Translations under genes and position numbers: made by a program
Assembly (NCBI RefSeq): GCF_905171765.1
Contig: NC_053392.1
Span: forward strand, 397,634,119 to 397,698,118
DNA: 64,000 nt
Reading direction: 5' to 3'
Source of the DNA: Bufo bufo
Taxonomy: Eukaryota; Chordata; Amphibia; Anura; Bufonidae
In this document: one piece after another, positions 43,406 to 53,932 of the stretch
How positions within the stretch are numbered: the stretch's first letter is position 1
Layout of the letters: every line of letters begins with the position of its first letter
The notes under the pieces: model-generated
The model's input: the letters and a program-made list of their open reading frames with translations, nothing else
Told to the model about the DNA's origin: nothing
Database searches by the model: none

Positions 43406-44443
43406 CACTCACCGAAAGAATTATTAGGAACACCTGTTCTATTTCTCATTAATGTAATTATCTAGTCAACCAATCACATGGCAGTTGCTTCAATGCATTT
43501 AGGGGGGTGGTCCTGGTCAAGATAATCTCCTGAACTCCAAACTGAATGTCAGAATGGGAAAGAAAGGTGATTTAAGCAATTTTGAGCGTGGCATGGTTGT
43601 TGGTGCCAGACGGGCCGGTCTGAGTATTTCAAAATCTGCTCAGTTACTGGGATTTTCACGCACAACCATTTCTAGGGTTTACAAAGAATGGTGTGAAAAG
43701 GGAAAAACATCCAGTATGCGGCAGTCCTGTGGGCAAAAATGCCTTGTGGATGCTAGAGGTCAGAGGAGAATGGGACGACTGATTCAAGCTGATAGAAGAG
43801 CAACGGTGACTGAAATAACCACTCGTTACAACCGAGGTATGCAGCAAAGCATTTGTGAAGCCACAACACGCACAACCTTGAGGCGGATGGGCTACAACAG
43901 CAGAAGACCCCACCGGGTACCACTCATCTCCACTACAAATAGGAAAAAGAGGCTACAATTTGCACGAGCTCACCAAAATTGGACTGGAAAAATGTTGCTG
44001 GTCTGATGAGTCTCGATTTCTGTTGAGACATTCAAATGGTAGAGTCCGAATTTGGTGTAAACAGAATGAGAACATGTATCCATCCTCTGATGGCTACTTC
44101 CAGCAGGATAATGCACCATGTCACAAAGCTCGAATCATTTCAAATTGGTTTCTTGAACATGACAATGAGTTCACTGTACTAAAATGCCCCCACAGTCACC
44201 AGATCTCAACCCAATAGAGCATCTTTGGGATGTGGTGGAACGGGAGCTTCGTGCCCTGGATGTGCATCCCTCAAATCTCCATCAACTGCAAGATGCTATC
44301 CTATCAATATGGGCCAACATTTCTAAAGAATGCTATCAGCACCTTGTGGAATCAATGCCACGTAGAATTAAGGCAGTTCTGAAGGCAAAAGGGGGTCCAA
44401 CACCGTATTAGTATGGTGTTCCTAATAATTTTTTAGGTGAGTG
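43406..44443 (+). mobile_element. Tc1-like transposon C, both ends present
   Basis: Ends CACTCACCGAAAGAATTATT and AATAATTTTTTAGGTGAGTG are flanked by TA (43404-43405 and 44444-44445). It is the same family as Tc1-B at 33 kb, in opposite orientation. Confidence 0.95.
43554..44411 (+). pseudogene. Transposase of Tc1-C (internal deletion plus frameshifts)
   Basis: The start and DNA-binding half are open to about 43985 (GKKGDLSNFERGMVVGARRA at the N-terminus). Relative to copy B, 10 bases are lost after the NW codons at 43980 and one base near 44000, shifting to the frame with SDESRF. A second one-base loss near 44187 shifts to the frame with SPDLNPIEHLWDVVE. QNENMYPSS runs directly into GYFQQDNAPC, as in copy B, so both share the shortened gap between the first two catalytic aspartates. 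The nonsense codons of copy B are absent here. Confidence 0.9.
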
Positions 44444-44456
44444 TATATGCAAACTA

Positions 44457-44475
44457 AGCCTACTTTCACATCTGT
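44457..44475. mobile_element. Left fragment of a MITE split by the DIRS-like element
   Basis: GCCTACTTTCACATCTG is the inverse of CAGATGTGAAAGTACCC at 54731-54747. The rest of this MITE resumes at about 53933 after the DIRS-like element. Confidence 0.7.
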
Positions 44476-44614
44476 GTTTCTCGCTGGTATCAATTGGGGG
44501 ACACAGGACCATAGGTATAGCTTGCTGCTGCCACTAGGAGGCGACACTAGGCTGAAAAAAAGACTTAGCTCCTCCCCTGCAGGCTATACCCCTCCAGCCT
44601 GGAGAGAGCATGTC
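44476..44614 (+). repeat. Left inverted terminal repeat of the DIRS-like element
   Basis: The tip TTTCTCGCTGGTATCAATTG leads into the shared block, including CTTGCTGCTGCCACTAGGAG and CCTGCAGGCTATACCCC, found inverted at 53758-53880. Confidence 0.8.
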
Positions 44615-44758
44615 ACTTTTTAGCTTAGTGTCGTAGGAGGCAGACCTCCCTGCTTTATGCAGGGCGGCTTTCTTATTTGATTCTTTTTTTTATTTTATAT
44701 TTTCCTTTTAGGTTGGGAAACAGAGTAGCTCAGCCTCTCCGGTATCCCAGGGAGCAAA

Positions 44759-45259
44759 TGTCACGGATGGTGTTGCAGAAAACTGGAAGTTATAAATAAA
44801 CATCCTACTGACTTGATCCCAAACTAAGGGACATATGGGTGAGCCCTATAAAACGCCTAGAGCTCTCCCTGACTGCTATGCCCATGCAAAGATCTTTATG
44901 ATAGAGGATTGCATGCCCTCGTAACTAGAATGTGTGACACCTGAAAACCCTATAATAGTGAGGGGACACGACCACCGGCTCCCTGCACGGAAACACAGCC
45001 AGCACGGAAACACAAATAAAGGAAAAATACTTATCTGAGGAACAGCAGTTGCAGCCTCTGGCAGTGAACACAATCCAGGAAGTAGTATAAACCGCAAAGT
45101 GAGGCAGTATGGGAGGGAATATAAAGGGAGGCAATCAGTGTAAATAGGTGACAGCTGGGAGAAGGAAAAGAGATGACAAAGTGAAACCAAAATGAAGAAC
45201 ATCATGCAAGAGGTACAGAAGAACGTCTGCCAGAGCTTCTCTGAGAGCTGGCGGTGACA
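44759..45259 (-). repeat. 3' LTR of Gypsy-2
   Basis: Runs from TGTCACGG to GGTGACA on the + strand. The polypurine tract complement GTACCCCTCC adjoins it at 45261. It corresponds to 49443-50143 without the 163-bp MITE, with several short indels. Confidence 0.9.
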
Positions 45260-45621
45260 GTACCCCTCCCTCTACGAGTGGACTCTGGACACTCAGAGCC
45301 CACCTTCTCAGGATGGGACCTATGGAAAGCCCTGATGAGACGAGTGGCCCTAATGTCCGCCACTGGGACCCACATCCTCTCCTCAGGACCATAACCCTCC
45401 CAATGAACGAGGTACTGGAGAGAACCGCGGATAATACGAAAATCCACAATCCTAGAGACCTGAAATTCCAGATTACCATCAACAACAATTGGAGGAGGAG
45501 GCAAAGAGGAGGGTACAGTGGGTTGGACATACGGTTTTAATAGGGACCTGTGAAAAAACATTATGGATCTTCCAAGTCTGAGGAAGATCAAGACTGAAGC
45601 AACGGGATTGATGACGGACAA
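45202..45621 (-). pseudogene. Chromodomain end of Gypsy-2 Pol
   Basis: Contains VLIFLRLGRSIMFFHRSLLKP (frameshifted integrase tail) and the chromodomain core LVHWEGYGPEERMWVP. The true stop is probably inside or near the 3' LTR. The sequence resembles Gypsy-1's chromodomain, showing related elements. Confidence 0.85.
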
Positions 45622-45829
45622 GATCTTGTAAGGCCAATAAACTTAGGACCCAACTTCCAGGAGGGAACCTTCAGTTTGATATTCTTTGTAGACAACCACC
45701 ACCAGATCACCCACATTCAGGTCCGGACCAGGCACACGTCTTTTATCCGCCACACGCTTATATCTCTCACTCATCCTCTTCAGATTACCCTGAATCTTTT
45801 ACCAAATAAATGACAATGACGAGGAGGAA

Positions 45830-46480
45830 TCAGGATAAAACAGAAGACCCCTCTCCAGAGAATGTCCCAAACTGCGGATGAAACCCATATGCACCAAAAA
45901 ATGGTGACTTATCAGAGGACTCCTGGCGACGGTTATTTAAAGCAAACTCAGCATGGGACAAAAAAGACACCAATCCTCCTGATTCTCTGCCATAAACAGC
46001 GCAGATATGTCTCCAGATTGACGCGTTCGGTCTGGCCATTCGACTGCGAGTGAAAAGCAGAAGAGAACGACAAACGAACCCCAAGCGAGAACAGAAGGCC
46101 TTCCAGAATCTGGAAACAAACTGTGTGCCCCTATCAGAAACTATGTCTGAAGGAATGCCATGCAATTTGACAATGTGATCAACAAACGCTTGCGCCAACG
46201 TCTTAGATTGGGTAACCCAGGAAAGGGAATGAAATGCGCCATTTTGCTAAAACGGTCCACTACTACCAGATCACAGTCTTCCCCGAGGAACGAGGCAGGT
46301 CCGTAATGAAGTCCATGGACAGGATAGCGGTCCAAGGACGGGAAGGAATGGGTAACGGGAGGACAGAACCCGATGGCCGTGAATGAGGGACCTTGGCACG
46401 AGCGCAGGTCTCGCAGGCTGCCACAAAACCCTCAACCGTCTTACGAAGAGCCGGGCCACCAGAATCTCCGAGCAATGAGA
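45830..46480 (-). pseudogene. Integrase of Gypsy-2
   Basis: Fragments in three frames. The zinc domain end (VAACETCARAKVPHS) and the first catalytic Asp in MDFITDLP lie at about 46475-46265. VVVDRFSKMAHFIPF and then SDRGTQFVSRFW (second Asp) follow at 46330-46100. The segment that should carry the catalytic Glu is frameshifted. Non-functional. Confidence 0.85.
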
Positions 46481-46759
46481 TCCACTGTAGCTCTACTCAC
46501 CGGGTGCCCAGCAAGGACAGTATCGTGGTGCTCCTTAAAAACCTTGTGTCGTAAAGCGAGAGGCACAAACAACTTCCAGAAGGACAAAGATCAGGAGCCT
46601 CTGCCTGGGCTGCCTGAACCTCTGCCTCCAAATCAGGATAAAGAGCAGAGACGACACCCCTTCAGCCAAAATGGGACCCGAGTCTTCAAAGTTCCCCCCA
46701 CCCAGAAAACAATGTGACAGGGCATCAGCCTTCACATTTTTAACCCCAGGGCGGAACTT

Positions 46760-48176
46760 GACAACAAAATTAAACCTAGAAAAGAATAAAGGACCATCTG
46801 GCCTGTCTCGGGTTCAGACGCTTGGCTGATTCCAAGTAGGCCAGATTCTTATGGTCGGGTAAACACAGTAATAGGGTGTCTGGCTCCCTCTAGCCAATGG
46901 CGCCATTCCTCAAAAGCTAATTTGATGGCCAACAAACTCCCTATCTCCCACATCATAATTTCTCTCTGCGGAGGAGAGTTTCCTTGAGAAAAAGGCACAC
47001 GGTCGCCATTTGGCAGGAGAGGGACCCTGAGACAAGACCGCACCCACACCCACCTCAGAAGCTTCCACCTCAACAATGAAAGGCAGAGGGACATCAGGTT
47101 GTACCAAGATGGGAGCGGAAGCAAAACTCCTCTTTGATACTAGAAAAGGAAAAATCTACCCCCTTTTTAGTCGTATCAGTGAGTGGCTTAACAACAGAGG
47201 AATAATTCAAAATGAACTTCCTGTGATAATTGGCAAAACCCAAAAACCGCATCAGCGCCTTCTGATTCTCAGGAAGCTCCCAATCAAACACAGCGCGGAC
47301 CTTCTCAGGGTTCCATGCGAAAACCAGAAGCGGAGAGAAGAAAACCCAGAAATTGAATCTCCGGAACCGCAAACACACATTTTTCCAGTTTAGCATACAA
47401 ATTATTCTCCCGCAGAATGAGCAAGACCTGACGTAGGTGGTCCCTATGAGTTTTGAAATCAGGAGAAAAAATCTAAATGTCATCTAGGATACACCAGTAC
47501 AGATTTTCCCCATTAAATGATAAAAATGCTGTTCACAAAAATGTTGGAAGACGGCTGGAGCATTCATCAAACCAAAGGGGAATAACCAAAATTCTCGAAA
47601 TGGCCCTCAGGGGTATTGAAGGCCGTCTTCCATTCGTCCCCTTCCCTGACTCTGACTAGGTTGCATGCCCCTCTTAAATCCAACTTAGAAAAAACTTTAG
47701 CCCCAACAATCTGGTTTAAACAGGTCCGGGATCAGAGGAAGCGGATAAGGGTCACGAATTGTGATACAGTTCAGCTCCCTGAAATCCAGACATGGTCTTA
47801 AAGAACCATCTTTTTTCTTAACAAAAAAAAAAAAACTGCGGCAACAGGTGACCTTTCTCAGGCTCTTAGAGATATAAGTACGCATAGCGACTCTTTCAGG
47901 TTGGGAGAGATTATATAAACGTGATTTTGGCAGCTTGGCGCCTGGGATGAGATTAATAGGGCAATTCGTACTCCCGGTGAGAGGGCAGCTCCTGGACACC
48001 ACTCTCTGAAAACACATCCGAAATTCTGAGAGAAAAGATGATACAGTCTTGGTAGAAACCTCTGAAAGAGACGCCGTGAGGCAATTCTCTCTGCAAAAGT
48101 CACTCCAACCATTTATTTGCCTTGCTTGCCAATCAATGGTGGGGTTATGTTTAGTGAGCCAGGGTAGCCCCAACAC
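46760..48176 (-). pseudogene. Reverse transcriptase and RNase H of Gypsy-2
   Basis: The RT start has the family signature [20 protein letters not shown] at about 47830-47750. The catalytic aspartate pair is readable at 47475-47490 but reads Ile-Leu-Asp-Asp and runs into a stop, so the frame is broken there. WNPEKVRAVFDW and RFLGFANYHRKFI follow near 47320-47210. RNase H has [15 protein letters not shown] (47070-47030) and VGDREF, then [12 protein letters not shown]. Confidence 0.85.
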
Positions 48177-48232
48177 TAGAGGAGTAGGTAATCCGCCTTA
48201 GGACGAAACATGACATATCCTCAACATGAGCA

Positions 48233-48607
48233 TCAGCCACAGTCACACGGATATTGTGAACTATGCCCTTTAACGATTTTTGAGAAAGTGGAGCGGAATC
48301 GATAGCAAAAACAGGTATATCCTTTCCCAAAGTGCATACCTGGAAAACCATGTGTTATAGCAAATTGATTATCAATGAGATTGACAGCTGCTCCACTATC
48401 TACAAAAATCTCACAAACAATGTTCTTGCTATCTAGCGCCACCCTGGCAGGTAGGACAAAACGGGAACTACAAGCAAACGGCAAACCTTCAATTTCTGCA
48501 TCAATCTTGCCAATAGTAACAGATGGATAGTTTTTAGAGGGTTTTTTTCTTTTCTGTTTCTTTATTACCCTCAGAAACTCCCTGAATCTCCCTAGAGGGG
48601 CAAACAT
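48233..48607 (-). pseudogene. Aspartic protease region of Gypsy-2
   Basis: IFVDSGAAVNLID carries the catalytic DSG. The frame is open from the end of gag to about 48233, then shifts to 48351-48151. Confidence 0.8.
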
Positions 48608-49415
48608 TTGCCAAATGATTTATACCCCCACAACAGAAACAAACCCTTCTCTGAGAGCTGAATCCTCTACTATCAGAGGCAAGCAAACCCAGCTGCATGG
48701 CCTCCTCCTCAAGAGGGGATTGAGAGAGACTGAGGTCCCTGCGCACTGAATGAGACCGCCCCACTGTCCTTGGACTGAATATGACAGGAAGGAGTGGTCT
48801 CTCCTCTCTCTCTAAGACGCCTGTCAATACGAACAGCTAGAGACATGGCAGACTCCAACGAGGCAGGTCTCTCATGAAAGGCAAATGCATCTTTCAATCC
48901 CTCCGAAAGACCATGGCAAAATTGACTTCGGAGTGCAGCATCATTCCAATCAGTATCAGCTGCCCATCTCCGAAATTCTGAACAATATATCTCTGCGGAC
49001 TGTTTACCCTGGCAGTTTAGATTCAGCCAGAGCAATACGGTCCGGGTCATCATATATCTGTCCCAGGCTACAAAAAATTCATCACCCGATCGGAGGGGCC
49101 GTGCCCCCACCGGCAGCGAAAAGGCCCAAGACTAAGCGTTATCCCTGAGCAGCGAGATGAAGATCCCCACCCTCTGCTCCTCATCACCAGAGGAATTGGG
49201 AAGTAGGCGAAAATGGAGTTGCAAGCCTCTCTAAAGCAAACAAAATTCTCACTACCCCTGGAAGAACGTATCCGGAAGCGAGATCTTAGGCTCAGAACAA
49301 ACTCCATGAACGCAAGCAGAATCGGTCACCTGAACTGAGACACAGTTTTACGGAGATCTGCTACCTCCAGTGAAAGACCCTGCATGCGGTCAATCAAGGC
49401 TGAAACCGGATCCAT
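48534..49415 (-). pseudogene. Gag of Gypsy-2
   Basis: Fragments carry WLNLNCQGKQSAEIYCSEFR and LRSQFCHGLSEGLKDAF, the capsid-like region equivalent to Gypsy-1 residues around 190-215. A CCHC knuckle CFCCGGINHLANVC lies at about 48650-48605. The N-terminal part near 49415 has MDPVSALIDRMQGLSLEVAD, close to the expected start next to the primer site. Confidence 0.75.
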
Positions 49416-49431
49416 ATTCAAGACGGTATTG

Positions 49432-49441
49432 GCGGTTTATA
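49432..49441 (-). promoter_or_regulatory. Self-priming-type primer site of Gypsy-2
   Basis: On the minus strand the site reads TATAAACCGC, just inside the 5' LTR. It is exactly complementary to the minus-strand RNA segment GCGGTTTATA at 49975-49966, about 30 bases downstream of the TATA motif at 50005-49999. Confidence 0.7.
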
Positions 49442-49442
49442 A

Positions 49443-50143
49443 TGTCACGGATGGTGTTGCAGAAAAACTGGAAGTTATGAATAAACTTCCGACTGACTTG
49501 ATCCCAAACTAAGGAACATATGGGTGAGCCCTATAAAACCCCTAGAGCTCTCCCTGACTGCTATGCCCATGCAAAGATCTTTATGATAGAGGATTGCATG
49601 CCCTCGTACCTACACTGTGTGACACCAGAAAACCCTATAAGGACCCATTCATTTTCAATGGGTCCTGAAAAAAATCGGACAGCTCAATGTCTGATTTTTT
49701 TTTCAGGACCCATTGAAAAAGAATGGGTCAGATCTGGTCCAGATCTTGTTCCGCAAAAAACGGAACAGATCAGGAAAGAAACAACGGACGTGTGATTGGA
49801 CCCTAATAGTGAGGGGACACGACCACGGCTCCCTGCACTAATACGGAGGGGAGTCAGGGTCACCTAGGATTTCAAGCCAGCCACGGAAACACAAAATAAA
49901 GGAAAAAGACTTATCTGAGGAACCAGCAGTTGCAGCCCTGGCGAGTGACACAATCCAGGAAGTAGTATAAACCGCAAAGTGAGGCAGTATGGGAGGGATT
50001 ATAAAGGGATGGGCAATCAAGTGTAAATAGGGTGACAGCTGGAGAAGGAAAAGAGAAGGACAAAGTGAAACCAAAACAAAGAACATCATGCAAGAGGTAC
50101 AGAAGAACGTCAGCCAGAGCTTCACAGAGAGCTGGCGGTGACA
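49443..50143 (-). repeat. 5' LTR of Gypsy-2, with MITE insertion
   Basis: Same ends as the 3' LTR. It contains a TATA motif (TTTATAA on minus at 50005-49999), the predicted RNA start near 49975, and a 163-bp MITE. Confidence 0.9.
49641..49803. mobile_element. 163-bp MITE inside the Gypsy-2 5' LTR
   Basis: Absent from the other LTR at the matching place. It is flanked by TAA (49638-49640 and 49804-49806) with ends GGACCC. It folds through ACCCATTCATTTTCAATGGG and CCATTGAAAAAGAATGGGT. Confidence 0.9.
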
Positions 50144-51170
50144 GCAAGACCGGTGAGAAAATCAGCCGCTTACCTCCCCACAGAAGAAAAAGAGGAGAAC
50201 CAGGGCAGCCTCGCTCCCCTGCTTCCTGCAGCCAAGGGGTCACCTAGGTCCACCAAAGAAGAAGACCCTCCCGCCATGCCAGACTCCCTGCTACTCCGGT
50301 GACAGCAGCTGAGGAGGTGACCCTGCTGGAAAAGCTGACCTGCCGGTCCACTAGGGAGGGTGAAGAGAAGAGGAGGAAGATTGGGGTGAGTACATGGGAC
50401 TAGGTAAGTCGGTTAACTCCCTTCCTCTTTGGACAAGTACCGGGTCCCTCTTCTCTCTTTTCACCCCCACTTACACTTTTTCTTTGGCAGACACCGGGCT
50501 CCAACTTTTGTGCCCAGGATTTCTGAGGGCATCCCTCCACTTCCCCTCACGGCACAATAGGGGGTTAATGGCCACGTCCCACACTGCCGGACACAGCTCG
50601 CGGCCGTCCGCGCTGCTGCGGCCAGACCTTACTCCAGCGTTATGCAGGGAGGGGAGCGGAGGAGACTCCCGGCTCCCCAGCACTATTATCCACCCCTTTA
50701 AACAGCAGGCGCCGCACGCGCCGCTCCGGAAGGGTTAAAGCCCGCACAGGCTGACCGGACCCTGGCTTCACTTTGCCCTACCTCCCTTCTGATCCGGTCC
50801 CAGCGGCTCCGAATCACTCTGTACTCCGGCCGGCCGGCCGTGGCATCCCGGTCTGCCGTGCTCCACAACTTTAGCCCCCGGCTTCACGGCCTACTAGGCC
50901 GCAGCCCTCGTATGGTTATGTGACCATACCTCGCTGAGCCCCGCCCCCGGTCCTCCAGGAGGTTAACCCTTCATGACCAGCCCCTGCATTGAGGCTGGCA
51001 CATGATTATACTATCTGCAGTGCAGGATTTTATTACTGGGAATTTTAACCCCTCCCCTGCCTCTTGACCACTTGAGGCTGGGCATCCATTTTAAAATGAA
51101 TAAATAAATATAATGAAAACTAAAGTGCATCCCGGATAGAGGAGTACCTCTGTGTTTTCCCAATCCACCT
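50144..51170 (+). other. DIRS-like interior, GC-rich, no recognised product
   Basis: After the Gypsy-2 insertion the DIRS-like interior continues, rich in CTCC and AGAAGAGG tracts. Frames such as 50394-50738 match nothing I recognise. Confidence 0.4.
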
Positions 51171-51174
51171 TCAT

Positions 51175-51830
51175 GAGTGTTGATTGATGAGGCACCGACT
51201 GCGCAGGTCCTTCCCACTCACCCTCCGAGGTCGTGTGGTTGATAACCTCCGTCTGCGAACTCCAGTGGAGCATCTCCGGTCCTTCCCAATCACCCTCCGG
51301 GGTCGCTTGGTTGATAGCTCTGCTGCGCAATCCAATGGTGGGACCCCCCAGACCTTCCCAATCACCCTCCGGGGACACTTGGTTGATACCTATGCCTGCG
51401 CAATCCAATAGAGGACCTCAGACTTTCCAATCACCCTCCGGGGTCGCTTGGTTGATAAGCACATGCCTGCGCAATCCGATGGAGGACCACTGAACCTTCC
51501 CAAATCACCCTCCGGGGTCACTTGGTTGATAGCTCTGCCTGCGCACTCCAATGGAGGACCTCCGGACCTTCCCAATCACCCTCCGGGGTTGCTTGGTTGA
51601 TAAGCCCTCCGGGGTTGCTTGAAGCATCTCCGGACCTTCCCACTCACCCTCCGGGGTTGTTTGGTTGATAAAGCACTGCCTACTCAGTCCAATGGAGGAT
51701 ATCAGTACCTTCCCAATCCACCCTCTGGGGTCGTTTGGTTGATAAGACACCGCCTACGCAGTCCGGTAAGTGATCCTCTGGAAGTTCCCATTCCACCCCC
51801 GGGTAGTTTGGTCGATAAATCCCACCAGGA
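51175..51830 (+). repeat. ~72-bp minisatellite, nine copies
   Basis: The motif GGTTGAT occurs at 51237, 51309, 51381, 51450, 51524, 51595, 51663, 51737 and, as GGTCGAT, 51810, giving spacings of 68-74 bp. Each unit carries CACCCTCCGGGGTCGCTTGG. Open frames through it (51184-51411, 51619-52326) arise from the periodicity. Confidence 0.9.
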
Positions 51831-53520
51831 CAGTCTGCGGCTGCCAATGGACAAGACTCTGAGAGTCAAGATTGCACACAAGCGGACCAGAGCAGGATGT
51901 ATTCCTCCTCGGGTACTCCCGCACCCCCAATCTTCCTCCCCGGGGGTCACGCTCAGACGCACCCTTCCTCCCTGGGAAGGTTGTGTCCGAGGGGGTGGGG
52001 GATCACTGATTCAGACTCTGTCATTACCCAGCGCAATCTTCCCAGTTGGCAATCACGGAAGTCAGCAGTATTTGTCGTATGCATTACTCCCTTCCTTAGT
52101 GCAAATACTCTGCCTATTTCTGGATACAGTACTTGCCTTAGACATTACCTCCTTCCATAGGTGGACTAACGGCACTAGCACTGACTTCAGCGCCGGTGGA
52201 AGGCGTTCCCCCTTCTGTAGGTGGCGGAATTGCAGTTCCACGGGTACCATGCTTACCGTATGCATTAGCCTCTTCCATAGGTGGCGCTGGTTGCTTGTCT
52301 CTCCCTTTTATCTACCTGACCAGTAGCCATGCGTGGCGCTGCTCTGGACTCCCCTTATCATTTTTTCCCTATCTGACCAGTGTTCCCTGGTACGGGTGGG
52401 GCGTTGGACATCGTCATCGCACTCTATCCAGCAGGGGTATTTCTCTTATCTTGGTCTGGTCGAAATATTCGTCGAGCGGTGTTGCCACGCTGTCAATATA
52501 TGATCACTGAAGGAGCTCCTCGCCGTCGGTGGTTCTCGCACCAGATTTACTCTACCACTCTCACATGTATTGGTTCCTTGGCCCGCGGTGGGCCGTGTTT
52601 TGATTCAGGCGTTTTTCTCTGTGGGTTATCAACCAGCTTTCAGTCTCCCCGCAAGCCTCTTCGACTCTGGGGCATCGGTATGCCAATTGACCGCTTCTGT
52701 GGAGCGTCTCTCTTTAGCAGGGGTGTATCCGTGGCCTGGGTTTTTGGTTCTGCATCTAGAGTTAGGGCCAGCTACCTGGTTTCGTCCAGACGACCGATGG
52801 GTCATTTGGTGGCCTTTCAGTGAGGAACATGACCTCTCTCTGTAAATCTTCTTCCCTCTTTTTATTTCTGGGAAGGTGGCATTCCTGGGGGCAAGTTTTT
52901 CCATCCAACGAATTTGGGAGTTGGGAGGGTCTTTTCTTATACGTACATTTTTATTATTTTTTTCTTGTCAGGTACTTGCATAAGGCAGTGCTCCGCCCAT
53001 TACCTTCTTTTTTGCTGACTGTAGTCGCTGCCTTCCATGTCGACAGGACATTGTTTTCCCTTCTTTTTCCTTTTCCCTCGCACTCGAGAGAGTGTGCTCT
53101 CCATCAGGATGTATTCGACCTCGGAGGATTGCTTGTCATGACTAGATTTTTACCTGGTCATTCCTGGAATTCCTTGGAAGGGCTCGATGGTCTCCAAGGG
53201 GTGTTCCAGGTGGATCCTTGGCGGCTGCTTAGGCATTCCGCTCCCGGGGCAAGGCACTGCCGGTGGAGTTTGGGACATCTGACCAGTGGTCAACTCTTTG
53301 TGAGATGCATGTTTCACCCTGCATCAGCTTCGCAGTTGTATAAGGCAGCACCCTTGGTCTTCCTGGCGCGCGTTCACAAGTTTTTTGCCAGGTGCTTCCT
53401 AGGCATCACCAGTGCTGCTCCGGCTGCCGGATCTCGCAGACAGTAGTGCATTAAGCATTCTCAAGGGTGTTATTCCATGGGCGTGGACTTTTTCCCCTCC
53501 CCGTGGACTGCTTTAGACGT
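51831..53520 (+). other. DIRS-like interior before the internal complementary region
   Basis: Long open frames exist (52380-52823, 52820-53446), but the only suggestive segment is SASQLYKAAPLVFLARVHKFF near 53325. It faintly recalls the C-terminal end of DIRS-type tyrosine recombinases. Without catalytic R-H-R-Y residues visible I leave it unassigned. Confidence 0.3.
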
Positions 53521-53524
53521 CCCA

Positions 53525-53605
53525 CGGTCCTGTGTCCCCCAATGATACCAGCGAGAAAACAAGATTTTTGTGAAACTCACCAGTATCTCTTCTCGCGTAG
53601 TTCAT
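53525..53605 (+). repeat. Internal complementary region of the DIRS-like element
   Basis: GGTCCTGTGTCCCCCAATGA with CCAGCGAGAAAAC is the inverse of the left tip. It joins AAGATTTTTGTGAAACTCAC and CTCTTCTCGCGTAGTTCATT, the inverse of the right tip. The two tip complements lie back to back, as if copied across a circle junction. Confidence 0.8.
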
Positions 53606-53757
53606 TGGGGGACACAGCACCCACCCAGTATTTATTATTGTTGATAGGGATGTCTGGTTGCCGGTCGGGTGTTTAGCGGGTTCGCTTCCGCCGGTGATTG
53701 TTGCATTCTCCTTTCTTGGCACATGTTTTCTACTGCTCCTACTGCTTGAGCACAAAC

Positions 53758-53932
53758 TGACATGCTCTCTCCAGGCTGGAGGGGGTATAGCCTGCAGGGG
53801 AGGAGCTAAGTCTTTTTTCAGCCTAGTGTCGCCTCCTAGTAGCAGCAGCAAGCTATACCCACTGTCATGTGTCCCCCAATGAAACTACGCGAGAAAGAGA
53901 TTTTACAGGTGAGTTTCACAAAAATCTCGTTT
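53758..53932 (+). repeat. Right inverted terminal repeat of the DIRS-like element
   Basis: The inverse of the left repeat over 53758-53880. It then has its own tip (CTACGCGAGAAAGAGATTTT to AAAAATCTCGTTTTT), represented inverted in the internal complementary region. Confidence 0.8.

Larger units (their letters stand above)
44759..50143 (-). mobile_element. Decayed Ty3/Gypsy chromovirus (Gypsy-2)
   Basis: LTRs lie at 44759-45259 (3') and 49443-50143 (5', enlarged by a MITE). A likely target duplication is GCAAA (44754-44758) and GCAAG (50144-50148). Gag, protease, RT, RNase H, integrase and chromodomain follow in order on the minus strand, all with frameshifts. It sits inside the DIRS-like element. 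The LTRs differ at many positions, so it is much older than Gypsy-1. Confidence 0.9.
44476..53932 (+). mobile_element. DIRS-architecture element holding Gypsy-2 (internally reduced)
   Basis: Inverted terminal repeats lie at 44476-44614 and 53758-53932. They share an inner homologous block starting TTGGGGGACAC but have different outermost tips. An internal segment (about 53525-53605) fuses the complements of both tips, which is the defining internal complementary region of DIRS elements. Only about 4 kb remains once Gypsy-2 (44759-50143) is removed. I cannot recognise RT or RNase H in it, so it may be a non-autonomous derivative. There is no target duplication, as expected for recombinase-mediated insertion. 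Confidence 0.75.

Noticed and set aside
51619..52326. 235-codon frame
   Set aside because: It starts inside a 72-bp minisatellite whose unit length is often a multiple of three, which keeps frames open. No domain recognised.
52820..53446. 208-codon frame near the internal complementary region, possible recombinase
   Set aside because: Only one short stretch resembles a recombinase C-terminus and no catalytic residues could be placed. Mentioned in the region entry but not called.
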